From: Enoplolaimus lenunculus
Taxonomy: Eukaryota; Nematoda; Enoplea; Enoplida; Thoracostomopsidae
Assembly (NCBI GenBank): GCA_030248215.1
Contig: JASANG010001085.1
Location: forward strand, 1 to 64,000
Length of the DNA: 64,000 bases
Direction of reading: 5' to 3'
Part shown: positions 31,349 through 43,840 of the stretch, one piece after another
Numbering within the stretch: position 1 is the first letter of the stretch
Layout of the letters: every line of letters starts with the position of its first letter
The notes under the pieces: model-generated
Seen by the model: only the letters and a program-made list of their open reading frames with translations
Told to the model about the DNA's origin: nothing
Database searches by the model: none
Position numbers and translations under genes: made by a program

Positions 31349-32780
31349 CGATTTTGAAAAGAAAAATTTTGAAATTTAAAAAATATTTTTCACAAATTTG
31401 ACAAATTTGTCAAAACGTGAAATTAATTAGTGTTTTCGGTCAGATACTACTGATCACTAAAAGCTTAAACTGACTTGATGTAAGCTTAATAAGCTAAACC
31501 AGCAGCATTAAAGTAACTTTCTAGACTAAACGAACAGGTATTTTTACGCTTAAAACCATTTTAAATTTTACATATTTGTAGTTTAAGCAAAACTTAAGTT
31601 TTTACACATAATTTCTATGCTGCGCTTGATATTAAAACCAAAAATAAGTTTTACTTAAACTCGTGATAAACTTAAAATTTTAAGTTAAACAATTCTTGTT
31701 TAGTTCGTCCGTCCAGCCATTAAAGTTTTACTTAAACATTTATGTTTAATTAAGCTATAATTTAAGTTTAAGTTTTATGACAAATAGCAAAAATTGCAGC
31801 TGCAAATATTTGGACGCATGAATGGAATTGTATATTTCACGCAAAAAATCTGTTCGCACGTTTTGTTTGTTTATTAATCGAATAAGTAATTGTCCGTGGC
31901 GTTTTAATAACGGATTAAAGCATTTTTTGGGGTTAAAACGATTACAGAACGTGTGGTTAATTTAGACTTGGTCTCATACTTAACCCAAATCTATGGCATC
32001 GCAATACATATTTGAGTTGCGTTTATGTAATTACCAAGTGAAATAAGCATACTTTTCAGAATTGTGCAATATGGACCATTTTACATTGACTTATACTGTC
32101 AGATTCAGCTGACATCAGGAGGATCTGGGACCATGTTCCAGCGAAACATTAACAAGAACTTCTGCTATGGGATACACAAAAAACATTAAAATGCATAGTT
32201 TTCCGCGATTTTTCTGTTTCGCTGGAATTTGCACAACACTAAAACCTTAAAATGACATTAAGATGCAGCTTAACAACGCATTTTCGCAATGAATAAATAT
32301 ATATTCTATTTCGTATAACATCCAACTTTAGCCAGCATTCTTATCGCAGTCTCTCGGGTGCAAAGTGTAAATTGACAGAAATCCTGTATCAGTTGTCAGA
32401 GGCGTCCGCAGAAAATTTATATTGGGAGAAAGCACCGAATAATTTTGGGGCATCACCAACAATTTCAATTCAAGATTGTTTACTTTTAGACCAAGTCTAT
32501 TTGGGCGGAATCAGCCAAATTTGGAGGCACGGCCCTCCAATGTCCCCGTGGGGATGCTGTTGTCGGTTCCTTAGTCCTTACAGCCAGAAAGAAACGGATG
32601 AGATGTTTACAACCGTTGCGCAAAATTTGTAAAATCAACTTTGATTATCGATCAAAAATTAACTGTTTTTGACAAAACATAGCAAAATTTTAACTTTAAT
32701 ATGCTTAGGCTCAGACTTAACCTTTGATTACAATGGCATTAATAATTTGAAAAGATCATTGTTGAAACTAAATTCAACAA
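31349..32780. other. Intergenic, no gene recognised
   Basis: Downstream of gene 1. AT-rich, with TTTAAGTTTAAG-type words at 31470-31790. Short open frames only, none with a recognisable domain. Confidence 0.5.
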
Positions 32781-32784
32781 TAAA

Positions 32785-33034
32785 ACTGTAAATTCCAATG
32801 AGTTAATTAATCAACTCGGACGGAAAGTTAGTAATTTCTGAGTTAATAACAGTAAACTCTAACTCACTCTGAGATAAGTTGATTCTCACTGTGAGTTGAG
32901 ATGATACAGGAAAATTTGTTAACTTAATCAGAATGAGGTGAATAAACTCACAATTGTGAGTTCTGATAGTCATAACTCAGATTGAGTAATTCAACTCATT
33001 CTGAGTCTAATCAACTCACTGGACTTTATACAGT
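32785..33034. mobile_element. Family A element
   Basis: ACTGTAAATTCCAATGAGTT at the left and CACTGGACTTTATACAGT at the right; AACTCA words throughout. Confidence 0.75.
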
Positions 33035-33051
33035 ATATAAATTCGAATTAA

Positions 33052-33280
33052 TAGTTGATTAAACCTCTCAGCTATCGAGTTAGTAATTTCTGAGTTAATA
33101 TCAGTAAACGTTCATTTAATTTAAATTAAGATGATTCTCACTCTGAGTTGAGTTGATTTGGGTGAGTTGATTAACTCAGAATGAGTTCAACCAATTTAGA
33201 ATTCTTAAGTTTTCATAAGCTTAATTACTAAATAATATAGACTGAATGCAGTTTATATCTGCTCACTGAAACTTACAGTG
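33052..33280. mobile_element. Family A element abutting the giant inverted repeat
   Basis: Right end GCTCACTGAAACTTACAGTG, immediately followed by the outer end of the left arm. The left end is worn. Confidence 0.65.
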
Positions 33281-35103
33281 AATATCAGAAATGTCACAAA
33301 AACATTTGAAAATAAAATTCAATTGTTTCTTCGATGTTTCACCCCTGGAAGCTTTCATACCATTTCCCGAAAGGCCTTGTGGCCCTTAGTCGAGGACCAA
33401 TCCAATCGCCATTACCCCCTTTATGATATCTTGGAGACGCGTTTACAGATTTGCCAATCACTGAACAGTAAACCGGACATTTAAGTCATCCAGGAAAATC
33501 GGCCTGGAAATCGAGTCCGTTTGTGTCGTCAGAGACCAAATGCGCACAAAAGCTGGCAGCAAAAAGGTTTTGGTAGCAAAAAGACAGAAAAAAGTGAAAT
33601 GTTTGCGGTTTTTGTAATTTTTTTTTAAATTTTGGTGAAGCGGGGTCGGTAATAAATAATTGAATTTAGTCAATTTTTGGTTATGGGCTGAGGCTTAAGA
33701 TAACCATTTATTTTCAGACTTAAACTGAGAATTTGGAATATGTTTAATTCAGAGTTACGGCCATGAAAGTAACATTGGTCATATTTACCATTGAATTAAT
33801 TTGAGTAAACTTTTCAGAATTTCCATGAGTCGTTTGTAATTTCATGGAGCAAAAGAAAAAATATTTCGTTTGAAAACAAAAAGTGAATTTGAAATTAGAA
33901 AAATTACTAAAAATGACCAAATTTTCAACGATTGGAAACATGAAATTTACAATCTTAATGAAATTTCAAAATGCGCACATCATGAAACCCGGACAACATT
34001 TCATTTACTGCTCAAGCAACAGGCGGACGCCACAGGCACACAAGTCTCCCCGCAGAGCATTTTGCAGTGCGTGAAAATGCAGAAAAAATTGCAAAATTGC
34101 AATTATTCCTTAAACATCAACACTAAAATCGCACGCAAAAATGACGGCGCGGTCGTTGAGTGGAAACTTGTGCGATTTCCCATGCAGCCTTGGAACTGAA
34201 CTGCCAGACAGAAGCAAGAAAAACGTTTGATTACTGGAGTGGACGAAACACAGACCAACAGAAGTAATCGGGGGGTCGCCAAGAGGATGGACGCCCTCCT
34301 GTCCCTTTTTTCCTTCTGAAAGTCTAAATCCAGCAAAAACAAACGCAAAAATGTAAAAATACGAAAATACCGAAGTGAACAATCCGGGATCTGACATCAG
34401 AACAAAGAAAAGTTCCTCAAATGCGTCTCGCTTTTAAACCAATTTTGCTACGTCATTCTTTTAGTTTCTGACGCAATAATTTGTCACAATTTCAACACAA
34501 ACACGATGACGTCATACGATTGGTTTCGAAGCTTTTCGAGAAACGTTAAAATTAGCGAAATCAAATATTTTTACAACGAAATGTGAATGTGACTCATTTG
34601 CATTTCAGTAATTTCTATAACAAATCTGGGCAAAACAGGGCTGTTACGTCATATGATTGGTTTCGAAGCTTTTCGAGAAACGTTAAAATTAGCTGATTTT
34701 AGGAATTTTCGAGAAAAAATAAAAACAAAAACATTTTTTCTACAACGAAATGTGAATGTGACTGATTTGCACTTCAGTAATTTCTATAACCAATCTGGGC
34801 AAAACAAGGCTGTTACGTCATATGATTGGTTTCGAAGCTTTTCGAGAAACGTTAAAATTAGCTGATTTTAGGAATTTTCGAGAAAAAATAAAAACAAAAA
34901 CATTTTTTCTACAACGAAATGTGAATGTGAGTCATTTGCTAATTTCTAAACAGTTCTGGACAAAACAACACTATTTATCAATTTAGTCACGAGAATGACG
35001 TTATGGTTTGAAGCGGTACGGAAATGACGTCATCACAGTCTCGGGCTTATTTACTCAGCTGTTGTGTGGGTTCATGACTACGACGGCTCAGCTTAACAAC
35101 TTT
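33281..35103. repeat. Left arm of the giant inverted repeat
   Basis: Runs from AATATCAGAAATGTCAC to AGCTGTTGTGTGGGTTCATG and CTACGACGGCTCAGCTTAAC. On the minus strand it keeps a 95-codon frame (34397-34110) also open in the right arm. Confidence 0.85.
34495..34965. repeat. Tandem repeat of 140 to 170 bases inside the left arm
   Basis: TGATTGGTTTCGAAGCTTTT recurs near 34519, 34655 and 34825, each followed by CGAGAAACGTTAAAATTAGC. The right arm has one copy, which explains the arm-length difference. Confidence 0.8.
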
Positions 35104-35104
35104 C

Positions 35105-35345
35105 GGCCAATGAAAACATCAGGTGCGGAACGTTTTCTGTGGGACTGCAATAGAGTAAGATTAAGCTTTAATACTATATTTTTAACTTAGGCTTAGGTTT
35201 TGGCTTAAGTGCTTAGGAATAAACTCATTCTAAACGCTTAGGCTTAGGCTTTGGCTTTGGCTTTGGCTTAGGTTTAGGCTTAGGCTTAGGCTTAGGAATA
35301 CGCTTTTAATACTGTTTCGTGCCCATTCTTTACATTAACCGCAGA
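35105..35345. mobile_element. Family C element with expanded GGCTTA hexamers
   Basis: CAGGTGCGGAACGTTTTCTG at the left, then about 70 bases of (TTAGGC)-like and TTTGGC hexamers at 35235-35300, then TTCTTTACATTAACC. Confidence 0.7.
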
Positions 35346-36466
35346 ATCAAACCCGATTATTGTTAATTACAGGTCAATTTTGAATTTTGTTATACTTTAT
35401 TTTAATTTTACTAAACACCAACGTTTTAGAAATTTCCCAAAAACGGTTTATTGAAAGTGCAACGGAGCAGGTGTCAATACGAGTGGGGGTCACCCCGTGA
35501 AAAAACCAATTATAACAAACTCTAAACAGGCTGTAGTGGGGGTTAAAATCTCAATATTCCCCGGGACAAATACGTTCTCATGCTGACAAAACCAGTCTAA
35601 AAGTACAAAAAATTTTAGTTTTCCAATCATGAATTGCTTAGTGCCGGCGGTGGGTTTGGAAGACGACAGTCCTCAATCCTGCTTAGGGTCACGTGAAATG
35701 TTGTATGCAGTTCAGGGGGGCGAAAGAGCGAAAAAAAATTTCAATCTGGAGTTGTTTTACTTCGGAGGACAGGTCGAAAAAGTGCTCGAAAACCTGGATC
35801 CATGACTGACCGCGTCTGGGTATTAAACAGAACACCATATCTTGTTGCCCTTAGTAACAGTTGGTGCTTAAAATTTGGTAATTGCAAACTGGGACAAATA
35901 GCTGTTTCGAACACATCATATTCTCTTCAGCCTGCATTGTGACGTCATGCTTACTATTACAACTTCGAATGACGTCATGGCGTTTTTGAAATATGCCGCC
36001 CCGAACCTTAACTTTTGTAACATTTGCCATTAACCAGAATAAGCTGCTTTGAGTGCTTGTTTTAAATATAAGATAACGTTTTTGTTTCGAAACTTTAGCT
36101 GTAAAATTTACGAAATAGGCATGCACAGCTGACGCTATAAAGACACACACAAAACAGTTGCAAGTTGCAAACACCCACAAAACAGTTTCAGATACCCACA
36201 AAACAGTTTCAGACAGCCACAAACAGTTTCAGACACCCACAAAACATTCGGAGACACCCAAAAATGTTCGAACCACATGATTTAACGAAAATATCGCGAA
36301 TAGAGCGTTTGTCTTTCGAAACATACACATAAGTGCATAAACACGACGAGATTAAGAATTGTAAGCATTAAACCAGGGTAAAAAATAACAAAGCATAATT
36401 TTTGGTTTCAAATATATTATTTTTCAGTTTAGGTTTTAACCGTTAATAGCCATATTATTCCGCCCA

Positions 36467-36590
36467 TGTAAAGATCAGCGGCGGAACGTTTTTCTGTGAG
36501 ACTGCAACAGAGTAAGCTTAAGCTTTAGACTAATTTTTTTGCTTCGCTTAAGGCTTATAGGTTCTTTACATTGGCCCATTATGCAGTAAA
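36467..36590. mobile_element. Family C element
   Basis: GCCCATGTAAAGATCAGCGG at the left, AGCTTAAGCTTTAGACTAAT, ending in TTCTTTACATTGGCCC. Confidence 0.65.
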
Positions 36591-36782
36591 TAATTCTAAG
36601 AAATCTGTCAACGTTCAGGCCCCCAAGATTGTCAATAAAATATAGTTTTTGACGATATTAATCGTTGAAACTATTTTGATATATCAATACACCCAAAAAT
36701 GTGAAAAAATAAAACATAATTACATAATACACACATAAATATGTAAAAACAAAATAAAACACAAAACAAACAAATCCGAAAC

Positions 36783-37470
36783 GTATAAAAGCTTTTGCAA
36801 ACGCATGCAGTCTCTCTGTTCAGCGTTTGTGTTCGTTGTTGTCTGCCACGGCATTTTTCAGCTTTTCAAGGCTTTGGCAGCCGGCGCTGACCAACTCTGT
36901 TGTCCTCGAAAACTTGTGTTTTTTACTGAACATCGCTTACTTCCGCGTCTTCAAGTGGTCCTTTCAAGGGCTCACATTTTAATTGGCCCTTTGGTGTGAA
37001 GATTTCGTCCATCGCGCGGCCACGCAGTCACTTCTTGGCTGAGGTGCTTTGTGGCAGGACGGATCGGATCCCATTGGGTCGCCTGTCATTGTCAGCAGCA
37101 GGCGTCGATGGGAACAGGTGCGATTTTTGGATGAGTGTTTATTTCATGCAAAAATGCGCATCTGTTTTTACGGACTGCACTTTTGTGCTATATTTTTAGT
37201 TTGTCCGGTCTGTTGCTGAATGATTGGCAAAATGCACATTTTCGACATTTAAACCCTTTCTCACATGAATATTTTCAATTTCATCTGTGATACAATTTCA
37301 ACCTGCGGTTTGAACTTTCAACCTCGAATGAACGGCATTTGTAAGGTCGCTATTCTGCAATGGGGGTATTTGGTTTGCGCTAAAACAGCGGGTTTATTGC
37401 GATGCTGGTGGTCAGTTTTAGAAATGGGTGGCTGAACTGAAGAAAATTCAAATCCTAAATGTATAATTAG
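36783..37470 (+). other. TATA-containing unit 1 inside the giant inverted repeat
   Basis: CGTATAAAAGC at 36783, then unique-looking sequence with CAGCTTTTC and GGCAGCCGGCGCTGACCA, then a block at 36985-37310 almost identical to 39645-39955. A 67-codon frame (36996-37199) is open in both units, with VLCGRTDRIPLGRLS and an AG|GTGCGA donor-like site after GVDGN. It looks like the start of a transcribed gene, coding or not; the product is unknown. Confidence 0.4.
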
Positions 37471-37529
37471 CAAGAAACTATTTAATAGCATAATTATTGC
37501 ATACCAAAGATAATTCGAACCTCTGTTAC

Positions 37530-37700
37530 TATGGCCCATGTAAAGATCAGGGGCGGAAAGTTTTTCTTTGGGACTGCAATAGAGTAAGCTTTAGCTTTAC
37601 ACTAATTTTTTGCTTAAGTTTAGGCGTCGGTATAAGCTCGTTTTTACGCTTAGGCTTATGAATAGACACCACTGCTACAGTCCTGTTCTATTAATTGGCC
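37530..37700. mobile_element. Family C element
   Basis: GGCCCATGTAAAGATCAGGG at the left, CAGTCCTGTTCTATTAATTGGCC at the right end (written here in part), hexamers inside. Confidence 0.75.
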
Positions 37701-37855
37701 GAAATGTTTAAAATTGCGCTTGAAGCGTTTGCGGAGCCAATTTCGATCCAGAACTTTTCACTGTGAGTCGTTCACAACTGTATCTGCTGTACGAAATAAA
37801 CTAGAACAATAAAGGTGAATCCAAGCTTAAATTCCAGCCCCGATACTTATGAGCT

Positions 37856-38255
37856 TACTGTAGTGACCCGAACTAGAGGGGGTAATAAGAGGGGGTCACC
37901 ATTTTGTGTCCCAATCAATAGAAGTTCGTATCCGTAATAAGAATCCGTAAGCGGATAGAGTCATTAAACCCTAATTACAGTCCATTAATGTCAATTATCT
38001 ATAAATGTAGCGCATAAATGACTCCAGGACCAAATAAAATTGAGTTCAAAAATTTAAAGCGTATTTAAGTTTTGAAAGTATATTCCTAAAAACGTTTATT
38101 TCAACGGATAGTTACAATGCCGAATACATCAGTAACGAAGGGTGGCGTAGAGCGGGTTAAAAATAAAAAACACTACGTAACCGAATAACAGGAGGGTACC
38201 CTCTGGAGAGGCCGAATAATTATCAGCCCCCTCTTCTTCGAATCGCTACTACTGT
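37856..38255. mobile_element. Family E element
   Basis: TACTGTAGTGACCCGAACTA at the left, CGAATCGCTACTACTGTA at the right; CAGTAACGAAGGGTGGCG inside. Confidence 0.8.
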
Positions 38256-38541
38256 ATTTGGTTATTCGATGCAAAACTGGCTTTGGCTAACTTAGTTCTG
38301 CTCAAATGGACAAATTATAGAAAAGTTACTAAGCAATTTCTGTAAACATATTTTTGTATTTGGTTAAAATTACAAATTTTGAGCCAAAATCTTAATTTAT
38401 GCTTTAGTGAAATCCTGAGGATCATCTTTACTTGCTGACTTTACCAGTTCCTCATTGAACTGAATGAATAACTTTTTTAATACTGTAAGCTATATCTGGT
38501 CGATAACATCGTCATTGACAACATTTCATGTTGGAATGCTT

Positions 38542-38670
38542 CACTGTAAAAAATGGCGAGTCAAATTCGACTCAATTCGACCCTGGCGGAGTCGAATTTT
38601 GACTCAGTTAGTGTAGTCACGAAAAGCCTATTTCGGAGAGAGTCAATTTGATTCACCATTTTTTGCAGTG
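38542..38670. mobile_element. Family B element
   Basis: CACTGTAAAAAATGGCGAGT and the inverse ACCATTTTTTGCAGTG. Confidence 0.78.
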
Positions 38671-39395
38671 TATAATTAGGTGCCGTTCCCTTTAAAGTTA
38701 TCCTATTAAACTATGTAAAAAGTATTTTTGCCGCCCCCTAGAAAGGTCAACCCCACCTTGCTGAAGGGGTTAAAACATTTTCAGAAAAGGTATACAAGGG
38801 TGTTATGGCTATACAGTCAGGTTGAGAATTTTTCGGGGGGAAGGCGCAAAATTTGTCCAAGGGGGCTCAGATCCCCCGGCCCCCTCTTTGGCTTCGAATT
38901 TGCCCCTAGAATTTTAAGGGCATATTTTCATAGCCCACTGATATGAACTTTTGTATTATGTACATATTTGTATTAATGTATACTAGTCAACGTGATTGCA
39001 AATTTGCAACCCTAAATACATAAATAAAATATAGCCGTACACTTAGCCGGAACTAACTCGTTTAAACACATACATCTGTGCTCTGTAGAACGAACTAAGA
39101 ATATGAATTCTGTAGAACGAACATCGCATACCTGTAAACAATCGCATATTTTTTACTATTAAGGTGATTTGCATACGTACGTATGTAAAAAATTGTGAAA
39201 CTCCGCTGGAACGCTGCCCAAAATATGTATGTGAAGCGTTCCAGCTTTAATAATATATACAGAAATGTAGATTTAAGGCTTTTGAAAGCTAAAAACTCTA
39301 TAACTAAATCCAGATTTGTCTTCAGTCGAGTTATCATCTCATAGCGACTTGTTTCTAAGCAACATAGCAAAACATATTTATTTAGCAACCGATGA

Positions 39396-40130
39396 AGACT
39401 ATATAAGCTAGCAGGCCTTATCTGTCATTCGTGCAGTGTTTGATTTTAAGTTTGCCAGTTACACCAGAGTGTTTACACCAAGCCATGGCTGGTTGCATTT
39501 CGTTGCACAGCTTTTGGCGTTGGCATCCGGCGCTCACCATTTCGCGTACTTCACGTTCATCTGATCTTGAAAATACGAGAATAACCAGTCGCTTACTTCT
39601 GCTGATTTAGTTCTTTTTAGAACTATTTTAGATTATCAAATTTTAGGCTCTTTGGTGTGAAGATTTCGTCCGTCGAGCGGCCACGCAGTCACTTCTTGGC
39701 TGAGGTGCTTTGTGGCAGGACGGATCGGATCCCATTGGGCCGCCTGTCATTCTCAGCAGCAGGCGTCGATGGGAACAGGTGCGATTTTTGGATGAGTGTT
39801 TATTTCATGCAAAAATACGCATCTGTTTTTACGGACTGCACTTTTGTGCTTTATTTTTAGTTTGTCCGGTCTGTTGCTGAATGATTGGCAAAATGCACAT
39901 TTTCGACATTTAAACCCTTTGTCACATGAATATTTTCAATTTCATCTGTGATACAATTTCAAAATACGGTTTGAACTCAGATGGTTCGGATGGATAACGC
40001 TCATAATGAAGGTCTCAACATAATAAATGGCTATGGATGGCTCTTTTGGAAAACCGGGTTTACTGCGGTGCTGGTGGACAGTTGTGGAAACGGACGGTGG
40101 ATTTGATTGAAGAAAAATCAAAACTGAAAA
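39396..40130 (+). other. TATA-containing unit 2, direct repeat of unit 1
   Basis: ACTATATAAGC at 39398, then GGCATCCGGCGCTCACCA (compare unit 1), a TTTTAG acceptor-like site at about 39650 and the shared block to 39955. The shared frame reads KISSVERPRSHFLAEVLC against KISSIARPRSHFLAEVLC in unit 1. The tails of the two units diverge but still align (GCGGGTTTATTGCGATGCTG against CCGGGTTTACTGCGGTGCTG). Confidence 0.4.
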
Positions 40131-40344
40131 TTATGATTTTAGTTCATTTATTGGTCCGAGGAAAATCTGGCTTTCGATAGAATCTCTGTTGCAGTGGTTT
40201 AAATCAAACGGAGCCAAACAAAATCAACTCAATTTCAGGTAACCAACGCAAGTATATCACTAGTAGTAATATTTAAAGTTGGACGAAAGAATACGGGGCG
40301 AAGAATATGTTGTGTGCAATACAGTCAAGGAACCCTAGGATTGG

Positions 40345-40917
40345 AGCTTTGGGTCTTTTCGGTTATGCCCCCCGGATAGCAATTCCCAAAAGTGGTCGGA
40401 TTTTGAAAATTTTTGCATATTTGAGCTTCTTCTGATTTGCCTTGATCATTTCACACCCAAATTTGAATTTTTGAAAAATTCGATTTCTAAGGTCCCAAGA
40501 TCCCCCGTAGGGACCCCAAAATATTTTTGCCCAAAAGTTAAACAAACTATATATCTTTTACTGCAGTTTGCGGTGCTGAGTTCAACGATGTTACATTTTT
40601 TGCAATCAGACGATTGGTTAACGAATATCTTTGGCAGCGCGCCCAATCAATTATTTGACAATAACTCGTTAACCAATCGTTTTGATTACAAAAAATTTAA
40701 CACCATTGGACTCAGTTCTGCAAACTGCATCTATGATATATAATTTGTCAAACTTTTTGACAAAAATTTTTTGGTCCTAAGGGGGGACCTTGGAAACCTA
40801 CAAAATCAAATTTTTCAAAAATACAAATTTAGCCAAGGAATTATCAGAGAGGCCATGAGAAGCTCAAATATGCAAAATTTTTCTATCCGACCACTAGGAA
40901 TAACCGAAAAGTCGCGG
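40345..40917. mobile_element. Inverted-repeat element with palindromic core
   Basis: GGTCTTTTCGGTTATGCCCC at the left and AATAACCGAAAAGTCGCGGG at the right; ATTTGAGCTTCTTCTGAT and its inverse relative inside. A fragment of the same family is at 9405-9540, in the intron after exon B1. Confidence 0.7.
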
Positions 40918-41242
40918 GTTTTTGCATCCCAAACCCTCCCACAGTAAGCAATTCATAATTGGAAAACTCAAAATTTCGGATCATGTATAAAGCTCAGGAG
41001 ATGAACGTTTTTCTGCGGGACTGGCTGTTTTTTCCTTACGTTTTAAGCTTAGGCTTAGGAATATGTTTATACTACTGTCACGGCCGTGTTCTATAGATTG
41101 ACTAAAAGTACTTTTAGACTGTTAAACTTCAAAAAATAGAAAACGGAAAACCAGATGATTGCCTATTAAAATCAAAATCAAAGCCAAAATTTGCAGGTTA
41201 CACATTCTCTTTCGAATTATATCATCATTTTTCCGCTTATTG

Positions 41243-42690
41243 GAAGTTGTTAAGCTGAGCTGTCGTAGTCATGAGCCCACGCAACAGCTGAGTAAATTAC
41301 TGAAATGCAAATGAGTCACATTCACATTTCGTTGTAAAAATATTTGCTTTCGCTAATTTTAACGTTTCTCGAAAAGCTTCGAAACCAATCGTATGACGTC
41401 ATCGTGTTTGTGTTGAAATTGTGACAAATTATTGCGTCAGAAACTAAAAGAATGACGTAGCAAAATTGGTTTAAAAGCGAGACGCATTTGAGGAACTTTT
41501 CTTTGTTCTGATGTCAGATCCCGGATTGTTCACTTCGGTATTTTCGTATTTTTACATTTTTGCGTTTGTTTTTGCTGGATTTAGACTTTCAGAAGGAAAA
41601 AGGGGACAGGAGGGCGTCCATCCTCTTGGCGACCCCCCGATTACTTCTGTTGGTCAGTGTTTCGTCCACTCCAGTAACCAAACGTGTTTCTTGCTTCTGT
41701 CTGGCAGTTCAGTTCCAAGGCTGCATGGGAAATCGCACAAGTTTCCACTCAACGACCGCGCCGTCATTTTTGCGTGCGATTTTAGTGTTGATGTTTAAGG
41801 AATTGCAATTTTGCAATTTTTTCTGCATTTTCACGCACTGCAAAATGCTCTGCGGGGAGACTTGTGTGCCTGTGGCGGCTGCCTGTTGCTTGAGCAGTAA
41901 ATGAAATGTTGTCCGGGTTTCATGATGTGCGCATTTTGAAATTTCATTAAGATTGTAAATTTCATGTTTCCAATCGTTGAAAGTTTTGTCTTTTTTAGTA
42001 ATTTTTCTAATTTCAAATTCACTTTTTGTTTTCAAACCAAATATTTTTTCTTTTGCTCCATGAAATTACAAACGACTCATGGAAATTCTGAAAAGTTTAC
42101 TCAAATTAATTCAATGGTAAATTTGACCAATGTTACTTTCATGGCCGTAACTCTGGATTAAACATATTCCAAATCCTCAGTCAAAGTCTGAAAATAAATG
42201 TTTATCTTAAGCCTCAGCCCATGACCAAAAATTGACTAAAATCAAATCCTATTCGAATTTCAGTCAAGCGATGAATCGGACGGCCCTAAAAGTGACGTAA
42301 TTTTGATTTCAATTATTTATTACCGACCCCGCTTCACCAAAATTTAAAAAAATTACAAAAACCGCAAACATTTCACTTTTTTCTGTCTTTTTGCTACCAA
42401 AACCTTTTTGCTGTCAGCTTTTGTGCGCATTTGGTCTCTGACGACACAAACGGACTCGATTTCCAGGCCGATTTTCCTGGATGACTTTAATGTCCGGTTT
42501 ACTGTTCAGTGATTGGCAAATCTGTAAACGCGTCTTCAAGATATCATAAAGGGGGTAATGGCGATTGGAATGGTCCTCGACTAAGGGTCACAAGGCCTTT
42601 CGGGAAATGGTACGAAAGCTTCCAGGGGGCGAAACATCGAAGAAAAAATTGAATTTTATTTTCAAATGTTTTTGTGACATTTCTTATATT
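41243..42690. repeat. Right arm of the giant inverted repeat
   Basis: Inverse of the left arm, from GTTAAGCTGAGCTGTCGTAG to GTGACATTTCTTATATT. TTTAAAAGCG at about 41470 precedes the 95-codon frame MSDPGLFTSVFSYFYIF... at 41511-41798, which differs from the left-arm version at three residues. Possible small gene, weakly supported. Confidence 0.85.
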
Positions 42691-43256
42691 CACTGTATAT
42701 TTCATTGATTTGATTTTAACTCAGAATCAGGTGAATCATGTTGGATGGAGATCACATATGCGAAACCAGCTGGGAGTAGGCGCACCAATATCCTGAGAAT
42801 AGAGAACGGTAACTTACAAAAAATTTATTTCTCTCAGTCCAAGTTAGGACTATCAGAACAAAGAATTCTGAGCTGATTCAACTCATTCTACGTTGATTAA
42901 TCAGCTCACCCAAAATCAACTCAACATAAAGTAAGTTAAAGTTACTCATATTAACTCACAAATTACTAACTCGCTAGCCAAGTTCAAGGCTGAGTCTGAG
43001 CCTAAGTTAAAAGTTAAAATTAAATTCAACATGCGTTCAGTGTAAATTTAAATGAGTTAATCAATTCAGCTAACGAGTTGGTTGAACATTAACTCACTCT
43101 CAGTTCAATTGATTCTCACTCTGACTTGAACTGACTCTGGGTGAGTTGATAAATTTACTCAGAGTGATTTGAATCAACTCAAAATCCTCAATTCTGATAG
43201 TCCTAACTCAGAGTGAGCGATTCAACTCATTTTGAGTTACACTGAAATTTACAGTG
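42691..43256. mobile_element. Two family A elements abutting the right arm
   Basis: Starts CACTGTATATTTCATTGAT right at the end of the arm; a second copy runs from CAGTGTAAATTTAAATGAG at 43038 to CACTGAAATTTACAGTG at 43256. Confidence 0.75.
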
Positions 43257-43438
43257 TTTGAAAACGAGAAAAAGTTGTATATTCTTAAATGTGTACAGTG
43301 TGCCGATATCCAGTTTAGTGACCACAATTTGTGTAATTATTGAACTGACATATTGTGAGCTTTGGCATTTAGCACATTTTTTCTATTTAAAGTCTATCTT
43401 GGGTTTTCACTCGAGAAACGCACTTTTATAGGATATAG

Positions 43439-43840
43439 GGCCCATGTAAAGATCAGGGGCGGAGAATTTTCTGTGGGACTAGAATAGAGTAAGCTTAAGC
43501 TTTAGACTATATTTTTGTTTGGCTTTAAGCTTTGGAATATGCTCTTTCCTACACTGTAAAAAAATGGGGAGTCAAATTGACTCTCTCGGAAACAAGCTTT
43601 TCACGACTACACAAACTGAGTCTAATTTGACTCCGCCAGGGTCAACAGTGAATCGAATTTGACGCTGGCGGAGTCAAATTTAACTCTGTGTAGTCAGGAA
43701 AAGCCTATTTCCGAGAAAGTCAATTTGACTCCCCATTTCTTGCAGTGTACGCTTAGGCTTAAGCTTAGGCTTAATAGGCGCTTAGATTTAGGCTCAGGAA
43801 TATGCTTACAATACTGTTCCGCCCCTGTCATTTACATTTT
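43439..43840. mobile_element. Family C element carrying a nested family B element
   Basis: GGCCCATGTAAAGATCAGGG at the left, TCCGCCCCTGTCATTTACAT at the right. Its hexamer region is split at 43552-43747 by a family B element with TA on both sides. Confidence 0.8.
43552..43747. mobile_element. Family B element inserted in family C
   Basis: CACTGTAAAAAAATGGGGAG at the left and CCCCATTTCTTGCAGTG at the right, TA flanks. Contains the GACTCCGCC/GGCGGAGTC palindrome. Confidence 0.82.

Larger units (their letters stand above)
33281..42690. mobile_element. Giant inverted repeat, 9.4 kb, arms 1.4 to 1.8 kb
   Basis: Positions 33281-35103 and 41243-42690 are near-identical inverse copies: for example the block around 34200-34400 and its inverse at 41510-41720 differ at only a few bases. 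The left arm is longer because of an internal tandem repeat. Outer ends read AATATCAGAAATGTCAC and the inverse, each bordered by family A ends. No transposase or other element protein was recognised. It could be a fold-back element, a large non-autonomous transposon or a segmental inverted duplication. Confidence 0.85.

Noticed and set aside
35235-35300. TTAGGC run as an interstitial telomere
   Set aside because: It is enclosed by family C ends like the other copies.
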